From positions 6,048,001-6,112,000 of the forward strand of contig NZ_CP022203.1 of assembly GCF_002305895.1 (NCBI RefSeq): 64,000 nt of DNA, written 5' to 3'. Shown here piece after piece: positions 36,088 to 45,066 of this stretch. Origin of the DNA: Corallococcus macrosporus DSM 14697 (GTDB lineage: Bacteria > Myxococcota > Myxococcia > Myxococcales > Myxococcaceae). The notes under the pieces were generated by a model. It did no database searches, was not told the DNA's origin, and saw nothing but the letters and a program-made list of their open reading frames with translations. Position 1 is the stretch's first letter. Every line of letters starts with the position of its first letter. The position numbers and the translations under genes are program-made.

Positions 36088-36975
36088 ATGGGCAACATCA
36101 CGAAGGTGACGACGACGTTGTTGAAGCAGGGCGCGCGGGGAGCCAGCCGGGCCGGCACCCATGGGCCGACCGCTCGCGTGCCGCGGCAGCCGGTCGCCCA
36201 CCATTCCACCACGGCGAAGACGCCGTCCCAGCTCGCCAGCGAGGTGCGGGCGCGGAACAACAGCCTGGACCTGATGAGCGACATCATGGAGGCGATGGAC
36301 CGCCGCGATGGCGGCAACAACGCGAGCATGCCGCGCCTCAAGCCGGATGTGCCGCTGTCGCGCCGTGAGAACTTCGCCTTCGACGCCGTCCAGCCGGGAT
36401 ACGGCACCCCGAAGTCCGCCATCGACACGAGCGGCAAGCTCCAGCCCGCGGGCGACAGCCCCACCATCACCGCCGCCGACCACGTCGATGGTGAGAAGTC
36501 CGTCAAGGCGAAGACGCCGTACACGTCCTTCAGCGGTCCTCCGGTGGGCGTGGACGGCAAGGCCACGGGCCCCCTGGTCGACAACCCGCTCTACGGCAAG
36601 GACCGCATCGTCACCAACCCCGCCAAGGACCTGCTGGGCGGCGCGGTGTTGGATCAGTTCGACATCCAGCGGGACCTCCGGACAAGCACCCGGCCCGGCT
36701 TCGACGAGACCGCAGTGCTTCGCTCCGAGCCGCGTCCGCAGCCGCTCTGGCGGCCCACCGAGGAGGAGCGCGCCATCATGCCCCAAGTCGGCGTGGACCC
36801 CGAGAAGCCCACCTTCACCTTCCGCGAACGCGCGATGGTGAACTCGGCTCGGGACAACGAGTACCTGCTCAAGGGCACCATCCACGAGTTCGACTTCTTC
36901 AAGGGCCTGCCGGACGGCTCGCTCAAGCCCCTCTCCAAGCAAGAGGTGATTGACGAGGCGCTGAAGAAGCTCTGA
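36088..36975 (+). CDS. Hypothetical protein, unknown function
   Basis: 295 residues, hydrophilic, with no signal peptide or transmembrane segment. The N-terminal 60 residues are basic and Ser/Thr/Arg-rich (MGNITKVTTTLLKQGARGAS). The centre is Gly/Pro/Asp-rich and probably extended (YTSFSGPPVGVDGKATGPLV). The C-terminus is helical (LSKQEVIDEALKKL). The ribosome site is the G-run just before the ATG. It could be a secreted effector or a structural protein. I recognise no family, and codon use looks native. Confidence 0.65.
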   Translation: MGNITKVTTTLLKQGARGASRAGTHGPTARVPRQPVAHHSTTAKTPSQLASEVRARNNSLDLMSDIMEAMDRRDGGNNASMPRLKPDVPLSRRENFAFDAVQPGYGTPKSAIDTSGKLQPAGDSPTITAADHVDGEKSVKAKTPYTSFSGPPVGVDGKATGPLVDNPLYGKDRIVTNPAKDLLGGAVLDQFDIQRDLRTSTRPGFDETAVLRSEPRPQPLWRPTEEERAIMPQVGVDPEKPTFTFRERAMVNSARDNEYLLKGTIHEFDFFKGLPDGSLKPLSKQEVIDEALKKL

Positions 36976-36985
36976 GCTCCGCCGT

Positions 36986-37015
36986 CCCTCGCGGCGCCCT
37001 GTCGCGCCGCGAGGG
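36986..37015. terminator. Strong hairpin between convergent genes
   Basis: An 11-bp perfect stem CCCTCGCGGCG/CGCCGCGAGGG with an eight-base loop, 10 bases after the stop of the 295-residue gene and before the convergent Cys-rich lipoprotein gene. There is no T-run; it may act in both directions. Confidence 0.45.
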
Positions 37016-37139
37016 CCCTGGGCCCATCAGCTCAACGCTTCCTTCACGGCCCGCTGGGAGACGTGAAGGAAGCAACGGAGGACGCGGGCTCCGAGCGGCG
37101 TTCGCCACCCGGCGCGTCGCGCCGCGGCGCCGGGCCGGG

Positions 37140-38186
37140 CTACGGCAGGACGCAGGTGCCTTCCCAGCAGTGCTTGCTCACCGGGCAGACGACGCCGCAG
37201 GCGCCGCAGTTGTTCGGGTCCGACGACACGTTCACGCACTGCGCGCCGCACTGCACCTGGGGCGGCGTGCAGGCACCGCCCGCGCACTCGAAGCCACCCG
37301 GCGTGTTCACGCACTGCTGGCCCGGCAGGCACGTATCCGTCCCGTTCGCGCACTCGTCGATGTCCGTGCACGTGAAGCCATTGCCCGAATAGCCCGGGCG
37401 GCACGTGCAGACGTAGCTCCCGGGCGTGTTCGTGCACACCGCATTCACCGAGCACTGGGCGGTGCCGTTCGCGCACTCGTTGACGTCCTGGCAGATGCTG
37501 GGCTGCGTGCCCTGGCAACTGAAGCCCGGCTCCACCTGGCAGGTGCTGCCACAGCCATCCCCCTGCGCCCGGTTGCCGTCATCACATTGCTCCCCATGGC
37601 TCACGCGGCCATCGCCACACGTGGCGCCCGCGCCGCTGCCCGTGGCCTCCACCGCATCCAGGCTGTAAAGCGAGGCGACGCCACTGCGCAGGCGCACGTA
37701 GCGGTACGGCGTGGTGCTGCTGAAAGGCACCAGCGCGGAGTGAGTGCCCAGCCCCAGGTCCAGCAGGTTCGCCTGGCCCGTGCTGATGATGCTCATGTCC
37801 GCGCGCAGGAACTCAACCTTGGCAATCACCGCCAGCGACAGCCCCTGGTAGTAGATGCGCAGCGGCCCGGTGCCCTCTTCGCCCCTGCCCATGTCCAGGA
37901 CCAGGGCGCCGCCCAGGAGCCCCACGAACGTGGCGACATTCCCATCCGGAGCGCCCACCGCGTTGTTCGGATTGAGGACGGCGACGACACCGCCCTGGAC
38001 GACCGCGTTGGCGTACCGGTCACCCCCCATCGCCGACACCGCGTCCGGCGACTGCGCGCCCTCCACCGGCGCCGCTTCGGAACCCGGGGACTCCTGCTCG
38101 AGCTCGGGACCACACGCGCCCAGCATCCCGGACACAAGGACCGCGCTCAGCCATCGCCTCATGGGGGCCACTCGAATCACCTTCAT
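37140..38186 (-). CDS. Cys-rich lipoprotein with EGF-like repeats
   Basis: 348 residues. The start is ATG 38186, and the lipobox is in VSGMLGACGPE. Residues about 40-165 are a beta-rich domain (LVLDMGRGEEGTGPLRIYY). A myxobacterial-type Cys-rich repeat follows (CGDGRVSHGEQCDDGNRAQG, then GDGCGSTCQVEPGFSC). Then come two calcium-binding EGF-like modules (DVNECANGTAQCSVNAVC, DIDECANGTDTC) and a final Cys-rich segment (CGACGVVCPVSKHC). Probably an outer-surface adhesion or structural protein. DUF4215-type and EGF repeats are common in large delta-proteobacterial and Myxococcota surface proteins. Confidence 0.82.
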   Translation of the reverse strand: MKVIRVAPMRRWLSAVLVSGMLGACGPELEQESPGSEAAPVEGAQSPDAVSAMGGDRYANAVVQGGVVAVLNPNNAVGAPDGNVATFVGLLGGALVLDMGRGEEGTGPLRIYYQGLSLAVIAKVEFLRADMSIISTGQANLLDLGLGTHSALVPFSSTTPYRYVRLRSGVASLYSLDAVEATGSGAGATCGDGRVSHGEQCDDGNRAQGDGCGSTCQVEPGFSCQGTQPSICQDVNECANGTAQCSVNAVCTNTPGSYVCTCRPGYSGNGFTCTDIDECANGTDTCLPGQQCVNTPGGFECAGGACTPPQVQCGAQCVNVSSDPNNCGACGVVCPVSKHCWEGTCVLP

Positions 38187-38469
38187 TGTCTTGCTCCAAT
38201 CCGCTTGGATTTGGGGATGACGGTCCGGCGCGCAGGACAGCCACACAGGATAGCCGCCGCAACAATGGACGCACGAGCTCCCGCTTCAGCTTCAATCACA
38301 CGCACGCTGATTCCGAATCACGTGTGGCACTGGACAGGTTTTTCGCCAGGGTTCACCGTGACGAAAGACAGGAGACACCCACCCTGGACACGAAGGCGGA
38401 GTCCCCGGCCGTCTCTCGAAACAGGCTTCTCGGCTCTCGAAACTGGAGAGACGACGGCGGCGTGGCCGC

Positions 38470-41400
38470 TCAATCCCAGCCACGAAGCTGGACGCGGACC
38501 CGTTGCACGAGCAACTCCCACTCCCGACGCTTCAACGTCGTCAGGACGCGCCCGCCAATGAGCGTGAGTCCGGTGAGCGTCATCACCAGGAAGCCGACAC
38601 GGTGGTCCCTCAAGCCGGCATCGAGCAGGGTGGCCGCGACGTCCAGGGTGAGGAACAGGGTGCCCAGCGCCAGGTATGCGCGAATCTGGAACACCATGCC
38701 CGCCACGACCCCCAATAGACACACCCCACCAAAGACAAGTGCATACATTCCGTCAGGAGACTGGCCCACCTGGACAGCCATGCGCGCCGCCGCGGGCACG
38801 TACAGCAGCAGCCCTCCGAGGATTCGCACCGTGTTGCGAGCGGCGTGCGGCAGGCTCTCCGAGAAGAGCTGCCCCAGCATCAGCAAGAGCAGGCCCAGGG
38901 GCGCCAGGTAGATTTCCAGGCCCTCCAGGCCGAGCGCCAGCGCCGCGATGAGCAACGCGAAGTTGCACGCCGCCGCGGCGAACGCGCCAAACACCCGGCT
39001 GCGCTCCACCGCGCCCAGCGTCGCGTACAGGAGCGCGGAGCCCCCCGCCAGCAGCGCCGCCTCCTGCGTCGCCTCGCCGGGCAACACCAGCGCCATGCCC
39101 AGGGGCAGCAGCGCCGCGAAGCGCCGGGTGGCCGCCTCCACGGGCTGTACACCCGCCCGGCGGGCCAGCACCGTCACCCCCACCAGGGTGAAGCCCAGGG
39201 CCAGCGCGAACAAGGCGTCGTGCTCGGCGCGCAACCCGGGTGCGTACAGGTTGCGCACCAGGGCGTAGACCCCCACCACCGCGGTCTGCACGAAGTAGAC
39301 GTGCCGGCCCGTGTGTTGGCTCCAGGCGCAGTGCAGCGCCACACCGACCAGGAGGCCGATGGCGGCGATGGCCTGCACCAGCGCCTCCTCCGAGGCCTGG
39401 CCCGCCGTGGCCAGCGCCGCCAGCAGCCCCCCGCTCGCCACGAGCCACGCGTCGCGGCCCCAGGACAGGCCACCGGCGACGTCCGGCCGCCGCCCGCGCG
39501 TCCACTGCTGGGCGACATGCAGGGCCAGCACGCCCGCGGACGCCGCCAGGGCCAGGGCCGCGCCGTGGACGCCGAAGAGCGCGCCATATCGCGGCCACGG
39601 GCCGGTGAGGCTCGCGCGCATCGCGAGGAAGGCCATGAGCGAGGCCACGAAGGTGCCGCCCACCACCCAGGCCCCCAGCGCCGCGACGAGCGAGGCGAGC
39701 GTGCCCTTCCACTGGGCCGCGGCCACGAGCAGCGACGTGGCGATGAGCGCCAGCGTCACCGGCAGCGCGGGTGACACCATCCAGCTCCCGCCCAGGCTCG
39801 ACATCAGCTCCGCCAGGAGGTTGAGGGCGGCGAGCGTCGACGACGGCGTGCCGTTCGTCGCCAGCGCATACGCGGCCCCAGCCAGCAAGTAGAGGACCAT
39901 GGCCTGTTGGATGCGAACGCGCGCGGCGCTCTCGGGCAGGCCCCTGCGTCGGACGACCCGCGGCCCCACGGCCACCACCGCCAGCCCCACCAACGCGAGC
40001 AGCGGGCCGGGCCAGGCCTCGAAGCGGGCCGCGCGGTGGGCCAGGGCGTGGACCAGCAGGAGGATGCTCGCGCCCAGGACGCCACGCCCCTGCGCCCTGG
40101 CGCCGCCAAGGAAGAGCACCACGCCGGTGACGCAGACGAGGCCGGCCGCCGTGAGCCCCGGCTGGAACAGGGCCGCGAGGAAGACCACCCCCACGCTGAT
40201 GACGGCGTGATGACGCAGGAGGGACTGGAAGCGCTCGGGCAACCCGCGGACGGAAGCCAGGGCGTAGACGAGCCCGGCGGCGGCGATGCCCGCGAAGGCC
40301 CGCTGCCACAGCAGGAACACGGTGTCCCCCGGCGCGAGCCACGCGTCCGGATGGAGCCAGTGGATGGACTCCGCGCCGACGCGCACCCACCCGTCACCGG
40401 GAACCCTGGGAGTCACGAGCCGGGGCCCGAGCAGCGACTGCCTGGCGGCCCAGAGCGCCGCGCCGGGCAGGCCGAGCCAGAGCCCGACGCTCGCGAGCCG
40501 CACCGAGCGCGCGGACACGGCGAGCAGCAGCATCAGCACCGAGGGGCCCAGCAACATCAGCGGCGGGATGATGGCCAGCGCGCGGGAAGGCCTGGGCAGT
40601 CCGACGAGGACCGCGCCCTTGAGGAGCACGCCCGCCAGGACCGCCACGCCCAGATGGGGGACCCAATGATAGTGCTTGCCGTGCCGGGGATTCTCCAGGC
40701 GCTCGGCGACCCAGGGCCCGAAGCGCCGGGTCGCCAGCGCGACGGCCCAAAGCGCGATGCCAACCAGCGGCTGCCGGAGGGCGACGACGTCCGGCGGCAG
40801 CGGCCGGCCCGCGCGGTTGACCAGGGCGGTGAGCGCGATGAGCCCGCCCAGCGACGCGAGCGTCACCACCGAGCCCCGCAGGTGCCAGGCCGCGAAGCCG
40901 CGCGACACGAAGGCCACCAGCGCGGTCAGGAGGAGCAACCCGGCCGCGAGCAGGCACGTGGCGCGCTCCGCGTCCGTGGGCCGGGCCAGCCAGCCGGCGA
41001 GCGTGAGCGCGGCGATGAGGGTCTGCAGCAGCGCCACCGTGGCGAAGCCATCCGTGAACAGCGACATCCCCCGTGCGCCGAGCGGCAGCCGGAAGAGGTC
41101 GAACAGCTTTCGTCCCTCATGTCCGGCCGGAGGCTCCGTGACCTCAGGCGGAGCGAGCGGGCGGCCGCGCAGCGCCGCGAAGACAGCGAAGCCCAGCGCC
41201 AGGGACGCGGCGACCAGGGCGGCGCGCGGGGACGTGAAGTCAGAGACGGTGCCCAGCGCCTGCGCCACCGCGAGCGCGAGCCCCGAGGCCGCGAGGAAGC
41301 CGACGAGCCTGCTTCCATCCCGCCGGACACGCAGCAGGAGCAACGCCGTGACTCCGGCCGTGGGAAGCGCGGCGAGCACGCCGCCTGGAAGGCCCGAAGC

Positions 41401-43476
41401 GGCCAGGAGCAGGTCCGGCGCCATGGGGGAGGCCTCCACGGCCAGCAGGACGCCCGCCCCGGCCAGCGCCAGCGAGAGGTCATCCAGCGGCAGCAGCCCA
41501 TCCCCGCGGGAGGCGGGCCGGGCCCAGGCGCCTTGGACGAGCCCCGCGACCCCGTAGAGCCCGCTCGCGACCGCGAAGACGGCCAGCCGGCCCCAGCTCC
41601 CCTCCAACGCCGCCGTCCCCTCGATGAAGGCGAGCGCGCCGAAGAGGAGCCCCACGCCGCCCAGATAGTGCAGGCCCCGCCAGCGCCAGCCGCCGGCGAC
41701 ATGCGCGGCCCCGGCGATGACCAGTCCCGTCAGCACGGGCGCCCACGGAGCATCCGCGCCTCCCACCTGGCTCACCAGGGGCATGGCCGCCAGCGAGCCG
41801 ACGATGCTCCAGGCGAGCAGGCGGATGCGCAGCCCCGGGAAGGCACTCCACCGCGCCAGGAGCATCAACCCCGAAGCCGCCACCGTGCCGCCGAACACCC
41901 ACCAGGCGGGGGCTTCTGGCGCCTGCGTCCGCGCGAGCAAGGCGCCGGCGAGGAGCGCCGTCAGGACCATGAGGTGGACCAGCGCCCGCCTCCGTGGCTC
42001 CAGCAGGAAGAAGACACCCGCCGCGAGGAGCGGCGCCAACGCCGAGGCGAAGTCGACCTGGAGGTCACCTCCCGGGGCGACGGAGAACGCCCCCAACGCG
42101 CCCGCGAGCGCGGCGCTGGCGAGCACGGCGTAGGCCACGGTCTCCAGCACCGGACTGACGCGGGGATGGGCCTCGCGCGCCGAGTCTGTCGTCGCGGCCA
42201 CGGCGATGACGGTGGCCAGGGCCTGGGCCCACAGCGTGAGCCCCGCGAACAGGGCGCTGCCCGGCTCCAGGGCGTCGAAGCCCGACGGCGCGCTCGCCAC
42301 GCAGAAGACGGCGAGCCACAGCGCGCCATAGAGCGCGGCGCTCGCGCTGACCAGCACCGCGTTGCCCGACACCGCCTTGCGTGCCCGCCACACCGTGGCG
42401 CCCAGGGCCCCCACGCCCACCGTGGCGCAGAGCGCGCGCGGCCACGGCGCGTCCTCCAGCGCCATCAGCGGCAGGCCCGCGAGCAGGGAGGGAAGCAGCG
42501 CCCCCGCCAGCGCCGAGGCGGGGGTGCCATGCAACAGCCGCCCCGCCGACTTCAGCGGCACCAGGCCCAGCGCGGCGACTCCGAGCGCGACAGCGAGGCC
42601 CAGCCCGGCTGACAGCGCGAACAGCGAGGACAGCGCGATGAAGGCCACGGGGAGCAACGCGAGGCCGATGCCCGAGAGGACGCGGCCGACCGGCATGGAG
42701 CGCCGGGACAGGAACACCCCGAGCCCGATGAACGCCGCGTGGTAGCCCCACAGCGCGCCCGTGACGAGGAGCTGGCGCGGAATCCCGCCCAGCGCGCGCC
42801 AGGCCTCGCGCACGCCCATGAGCGAGCCCCCCAGCACCAGCACCGCGCCGAGGAACCACCAGATGAACTCCTGGAACCGCGGCGAGCCCTCCGGCCGGGC
42901 GTCGAGCGCCACGACGGCCTCGAGCCCTCCACCGAGCGGGCCCGACGAATCCCGGCTGAAGAACGCCTGACCGGAGTCCAGCGCCGCGCCCAGGTCGTCC
43001 TCGCCCGCCGCCCGGTCATTCGTGGCCACCCGGCGCCTGCGCGCCTTCTGCTCACGCTCCGCCTTCGCGGCTTCGTCCAGCGACCGCGCGAGCGCCGCGC
43101 CCCAGCCCCACAGCCGCCACCCTCCCCCGTCGCGGAGCGAGGCCGCGAGCCCATCCGCCCAGGCCTCCGCCCGGGTCGCCGCGTCCAAGGGAGGCACCGC
43201 CTCCGGTTCGGCGAGGCCCCCCGCGACGCGGAGTCCGGCCACGGGCGGCTCGGGGTGAAGCCCGTTCGCCTCGGGCGCCAGGGACGCAGCGAGCCGGGCC
43301 GCGGTGTCGACGTCGATGAGGGCGCTCGCCTGCCAGCCGTCGATGTGTCGCCGCAGACTTTCCTTTACGAGCGCGTCGAGATGCGGCTCGGTGACGGGCA
43401 CGAGAGGGGCACCGCACTCGTGACACCTGGCCTCCGAGGCCACGTCACGGAGCCGCGCACAGGCTTGGCAGATCAT
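38470..43476 (-). CDS. Giant multi-pass membrane protein with N-terminal zinc ribbon
   Basis: 1668 residues. It opens with two CxxC pairs (MICQACARLRD, CHECGAPLV), a zinc-ribbon-like knuckle. A soluble stretch follows to about residue 205, including a basic segment (KAEREQKARRRRVATNDRA). From about residue 210 (FIWWFLGAVLVLGGSLMGV) to near the C-terminus it is an almost unbroken series of hydrophobic helices, several dozen, rich in Ala, Leu and Gly. The last few residues are basic and cytoplasmic. Large proteins of this form (SCO7613-like) occur in actinobacteria and myxobacteria without known function. I assign no transport substrate. Confidence 0.8.
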   Translation of the reverse strand: MICQACARLRDVASEARCHECGAPLVPVTEPHLDALVKESLRRHIDGWQASALIDVDTAARLAASLAPEANGLHPEPPVAGLRVAGGLAEPEAVPPLDAATRAEAWADGLAASLRDGGGWRLWGWGAALARSLDEAAKAEREQKARRRRVATNDRAAGEDDLGAALDSGQAFFSRDSSGPLGGGLEAVVALDARPEGSPRFQEFIWWFLGAVLVLGGSLMGVREAWRALGGIPRQLLVTGALWGYHAAFIGLGVFLSRRSMPVGRVLSGIGLALLPVAFIALSSLFALSAGLGLAVALGVAALGLVPLKSAGRLLHGTPASALAGALLPSLLAGLPLMALEDAPWPRALCATVGVGALGATVWRARKAVSGNAVLVSASAALYGALWLAVFCVASAPSGFDALEPGSALFAGLTLWAQALATVIAVAATTDSAREAHPRVSPVLETVAYAVLASAALAGALGAFSVAPGGDLQVDFASALAPLLAAGVFFLLEPRRRALVHLMVLTALLAGALLARTQAPEAPAWWVFGGTVAASGLMLLARWSAFPGLRIRLLAWSIVGSLAAMPLVSQVGGADAPWAPVLTGLVIAGAAHVAGGWRWRGLHYLGGVGLLFGALAFIEGTAALEGSWGRLAVFAVASGLYGVAGLVQGAWARPASRGDGLLPLDDLSLALAGAGVLLAVEASPMAPDLLLAASGLPGGVLAALPTAGVTALLLLRVRRDGSRLVGFLAASGLALAVAQALGTVSDFTSPRAALVAASLALGFAVFAALRGRPLAPPEVTEPPAGHEGRKLFDLFRLPLGARGMSLFTDGFATVALLQTLIAALTLAGWLARPTDAERATCLLAAGLLLLTALVAFVSRGFAAWHLRGSVVTLASLGGLIALTALVNRAGRPLPPDVVALRQPLVGIALWAVALATRRFGPWVAERLENPRHGKHYHWVPHLGVAVLAGVLLKGAVLVGLPRPSRALAIIPPLMLLGPSVLMLLLAVSARSVRLASVGLWLGLPGAALWAARQSLLGPRLVTPRVPGDGWVRVGAESIHWLHPDAWLAPGDTVFLLWQRAFAGIAAAGLVYALASVRGLPERFQSLLRHHAVISVGVVFLAALFQPGLTAAGLVCVTGVVLFLGGARAQGRGVLGASILLLVHALAHRAARFEAWPGPLLALVGLAVVAVGPRVVRRRGLPESAARVRIQQAMVLYLLAGAAYALATNGTPSSTLAALNLLAELMSSLGGSWMVSPALPVTLALIATSLLVAAAQWKGTLASLVAALGAWVVGGTFVASLMAFLAMRASLTGPWPRYGALFGVHGAALALAASAGVLALHVAQQWTRGRRPDVAGGLSWGRDAWLVASGGLLAALATAGQASEEALVQAIAAIGLLVGVALHCAWSQHTGRHVYFVQTAVVGVYALVRNLYAPGLRAEHDALFALALGFTLVGVTVLARRAGVQPVEAATRRFAALLPLGMALVLPGEATQEAALLAGGSALLYATLGAVERSRVFGAFAAAACNFALLIAALALGLEGLEIYLAPLGLLLLMLGQLFSESLPHAARNTVRILGGLLLYVPAAARMAVQVGQSPDGMYALVFGGVCLLGVVAGMVFQIRAYLALGTLFLTLDVAATLLDAGLRDHRVGFLVMTLTGLTLIGGRVLTTLKRREWELLVQRVRVQLRGWD

Positions 43477-43905
43477 GATGCGTCAGCATAGCCCCAGTTC
43501 CTCCAGGTCTGCTGGGCGCACGCCGCAAAACGAGCCCGTCTCACTTCCGCGGAAAGTGACTCGCTCACTGCGACAGGCAGCGCCGCGAGGAATCCGGTTC
43601 TCGGCTCAGGACATCATCGACGGGCCACGGGGCTGCCTCGGCCCAGGGGAGCCCTCCTCCAGTCGTGGCCCATGCGCGCCCCATGGGGGATGGCGGCAGC
43701 GCCGCCCCTTCCCAAGCAGGCACGGGGCTCCGGCCGGGCCGCAAACACAAGCACGCCCATCGCGAAGCAGGCATGCCATTGGGCAACCGTTTCACCAGAC
43801 GGCGCCGCGACGAGTGCCATGCGACCTCCATCCCGAAAAGCGCCGCTCGATATGCACCGATGCGTGTCCGAGCCGAGCGGCATCACCCGTCGAGCCCACC
43901 CACGC
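43477..43905. other. Divergent intergenic region
   Basis: 429 bases between the giant membrane protein start and the next plus-strand gene. A plus-strand frame is open from 43672 but its upstream part (MRAPWGMAAAPPLPKQARGS) looks noncoding. There is no clear promoter, hairpin or RNA. Confidence 0.35.
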
Positions 43906-44208
43906 ATGCCCCGCGAACCGCCCATCGTCCTGCCCGTCTCGCTGTCCCTGCTCCGGCATGCGAACCCGTGGGCGCTGCTCCTCGCGAAGGAGGTGGGCTG
44001 CCCGGCCGCGACCGCCGCCCTCCTCTCCGAGCGCTACACCTTGAAGAGTGATGAGAAGCCCTTCGTGCGCGAGCTGCTCGGCCGGAAGCGGAACCTGTGG
44101 GTCTTCCGCTGCGACCAGCGCCGCTTCGCGGGTGACGTCGTCGTCGTGGACATGGCCGAGCCCCGGCCAGGGCGGCGCAAGGTGGTGGTGCTCGACCTGA
44201 AGATGTGA
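43906..44208 (+). CDS. Unknown protein; may be the broken N-terminal part of the next gene
   Basis: 100 residues from the ATG at 43906 (MPREPPIVLPVSLSLLRHAN), ending at a TGA at 44206. The second half is a well-formed alpha/beta pattern (KRNLWVFRCDQRRFAGDVVV, then RRKVVVLDLKM). The next gene starts ten bases later in the same frame, and no other stop separates them. Reading through the TGA gives LDLKM-x-APLVLEGGFQPAQL, which looks like one continuous beta-rich domain. So this may be a nonsense-split gene rather than a separate one. No ribosome site precedes the ATG. No family is recognised with certainty. Confidence 0.5.
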   Translation: MPREPPIVLPVSLSLLRHANPWALLLAKEVGCPAATAALLSERYTLKSDEKPFVRELLGRKRNLWVFRCDQRRFAGDVVVVDMAEPRPGRRKVVVLDLKM

Positions 44209-44217
44209 GCGCCCCTC

Positions 44218-45066
44218 GTGCTGGAAGGCGGCTTCCAGCCTGCGCAGTTGAAGCTGACGCGGAACGGCGGCGTCGCGACGCCCAATCATCGGCACTTCCC
44301 TACGGCCGCCATGGCCACCCAGTGGACGGACGGCGTCCTGGGGGCCCCAGGGGCCCGGACGATGAACATCGCGCTGATTGACACGATTCTTGGCAACAAG
44401 GAGGCCTTCCCCCAGTTCACCTTCAATGGCTGCCCGTCGACGGGCAACCACACGATGATCAAGGTCACGGACACGACGGGCACGCTCCACTCCCTGGCGT
44501 GGAACAACCTGAACCCGGCGCCCGCGGCCTTCCCGCTCCCAAACGTCGCCTTCGACTTCACGAACCCCAACTGGTTCGTCTCGGCCACCGCCACCATTAC
44601 CCCCGGGCTCGGCCCTGCCACGGACATCTCCGCCGCCTTGACGATGACCGCGGCCGGCCGGGACTTCCATCTGGCGTGGGATTTGTCAGCCCTGGATGCC
44701 TTTGGAGCGGGGGCGTTCAACCTGACGTTCTCCCTGTTCTACAACCCGGAGCTCTCCGGGCTCTCCGCCGGCCCCACGACCATCGTGGGGATGCGCTTCC
44801 GGACGCCCGCTTCACCGGATGAGAACACCGTGCTCCACGAGGCTGGCCATTACCTGGGGCTGGCCGCATCCACCCTGCCCGACCAGACGGGGAGCGCCAA
44901 CCCCGAGTGGTATCTGAAGAATGGCAACCATTGCAAAGCGGGTGGAAACTCATGCGTCATGTACGACACCGCCAGCGTCAACACCGTGTTCTGCGCGACG
45001 TGCCTGGACGCGGTGAGTGCCAGGGATTTGAGCAACCCACCCGTCTGGGGAGGCAATCCCTTCTGA
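44218..45066 (+). CDS. Putative zinc metalloprotease (HExxHxxGLA)
   Basis: 282 residues from a GTG. H207-EAGHYLGLA is a metzincin-like HExxHxxG site, and CVMYDTAS downstream resembles a Met-turn. The N-terminal 200 residues are beta-rich (PQFTFNGCPSTGNHTMIKVT, WFVSATATITPG). Six Cys, four of them in the C-terminal CKAGGNSC/CATC region, suggest disulphides and an exported enzyme. Yet no signal peptide is visible from this start, in line with the idea that the gene's real N-terminus lies upstream of the in-frame TGA. Its stop overlaps the next gene's probable CTG start. Confidence 0.65.
   Translation: MLEGGFQPAQLKLTRNGGVATPNHRHFPTAAMATQWTDGVLGAPGARTMNIALIDTILGNKEAFPQFTFNGCPSTGNHTMIKVTDTTGTLHSLAWNNLNPAPAAFPLPNVAFDFTNPNWFVSATATITPGLGPATDISAALTMTAAGRDFHLAWDLSALDAFGAGAFNLTFSLFYNPELSGLSAGPTTIVGMRFRTPASPDENTVLHEAGHYLGLAASTLPDQTGSANPEWYLKNGNHCKAGGNSCVMYDTASVNTVFCATCLDAVSARDLSNPPVWGGNPF

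Noticed and set aside
39907-42612. Plus-strand frame of 901 codons opposite the giant membrane protein
   Set aside because: Arg/Gln/Glu-rich shadow of hydrophobic codons on the other strand.
43672-43905. N-terminal extension of the 43906 gene
   Set aside because: Residues encoded here lack coding character; the ATG at 43906 begins the credible part.
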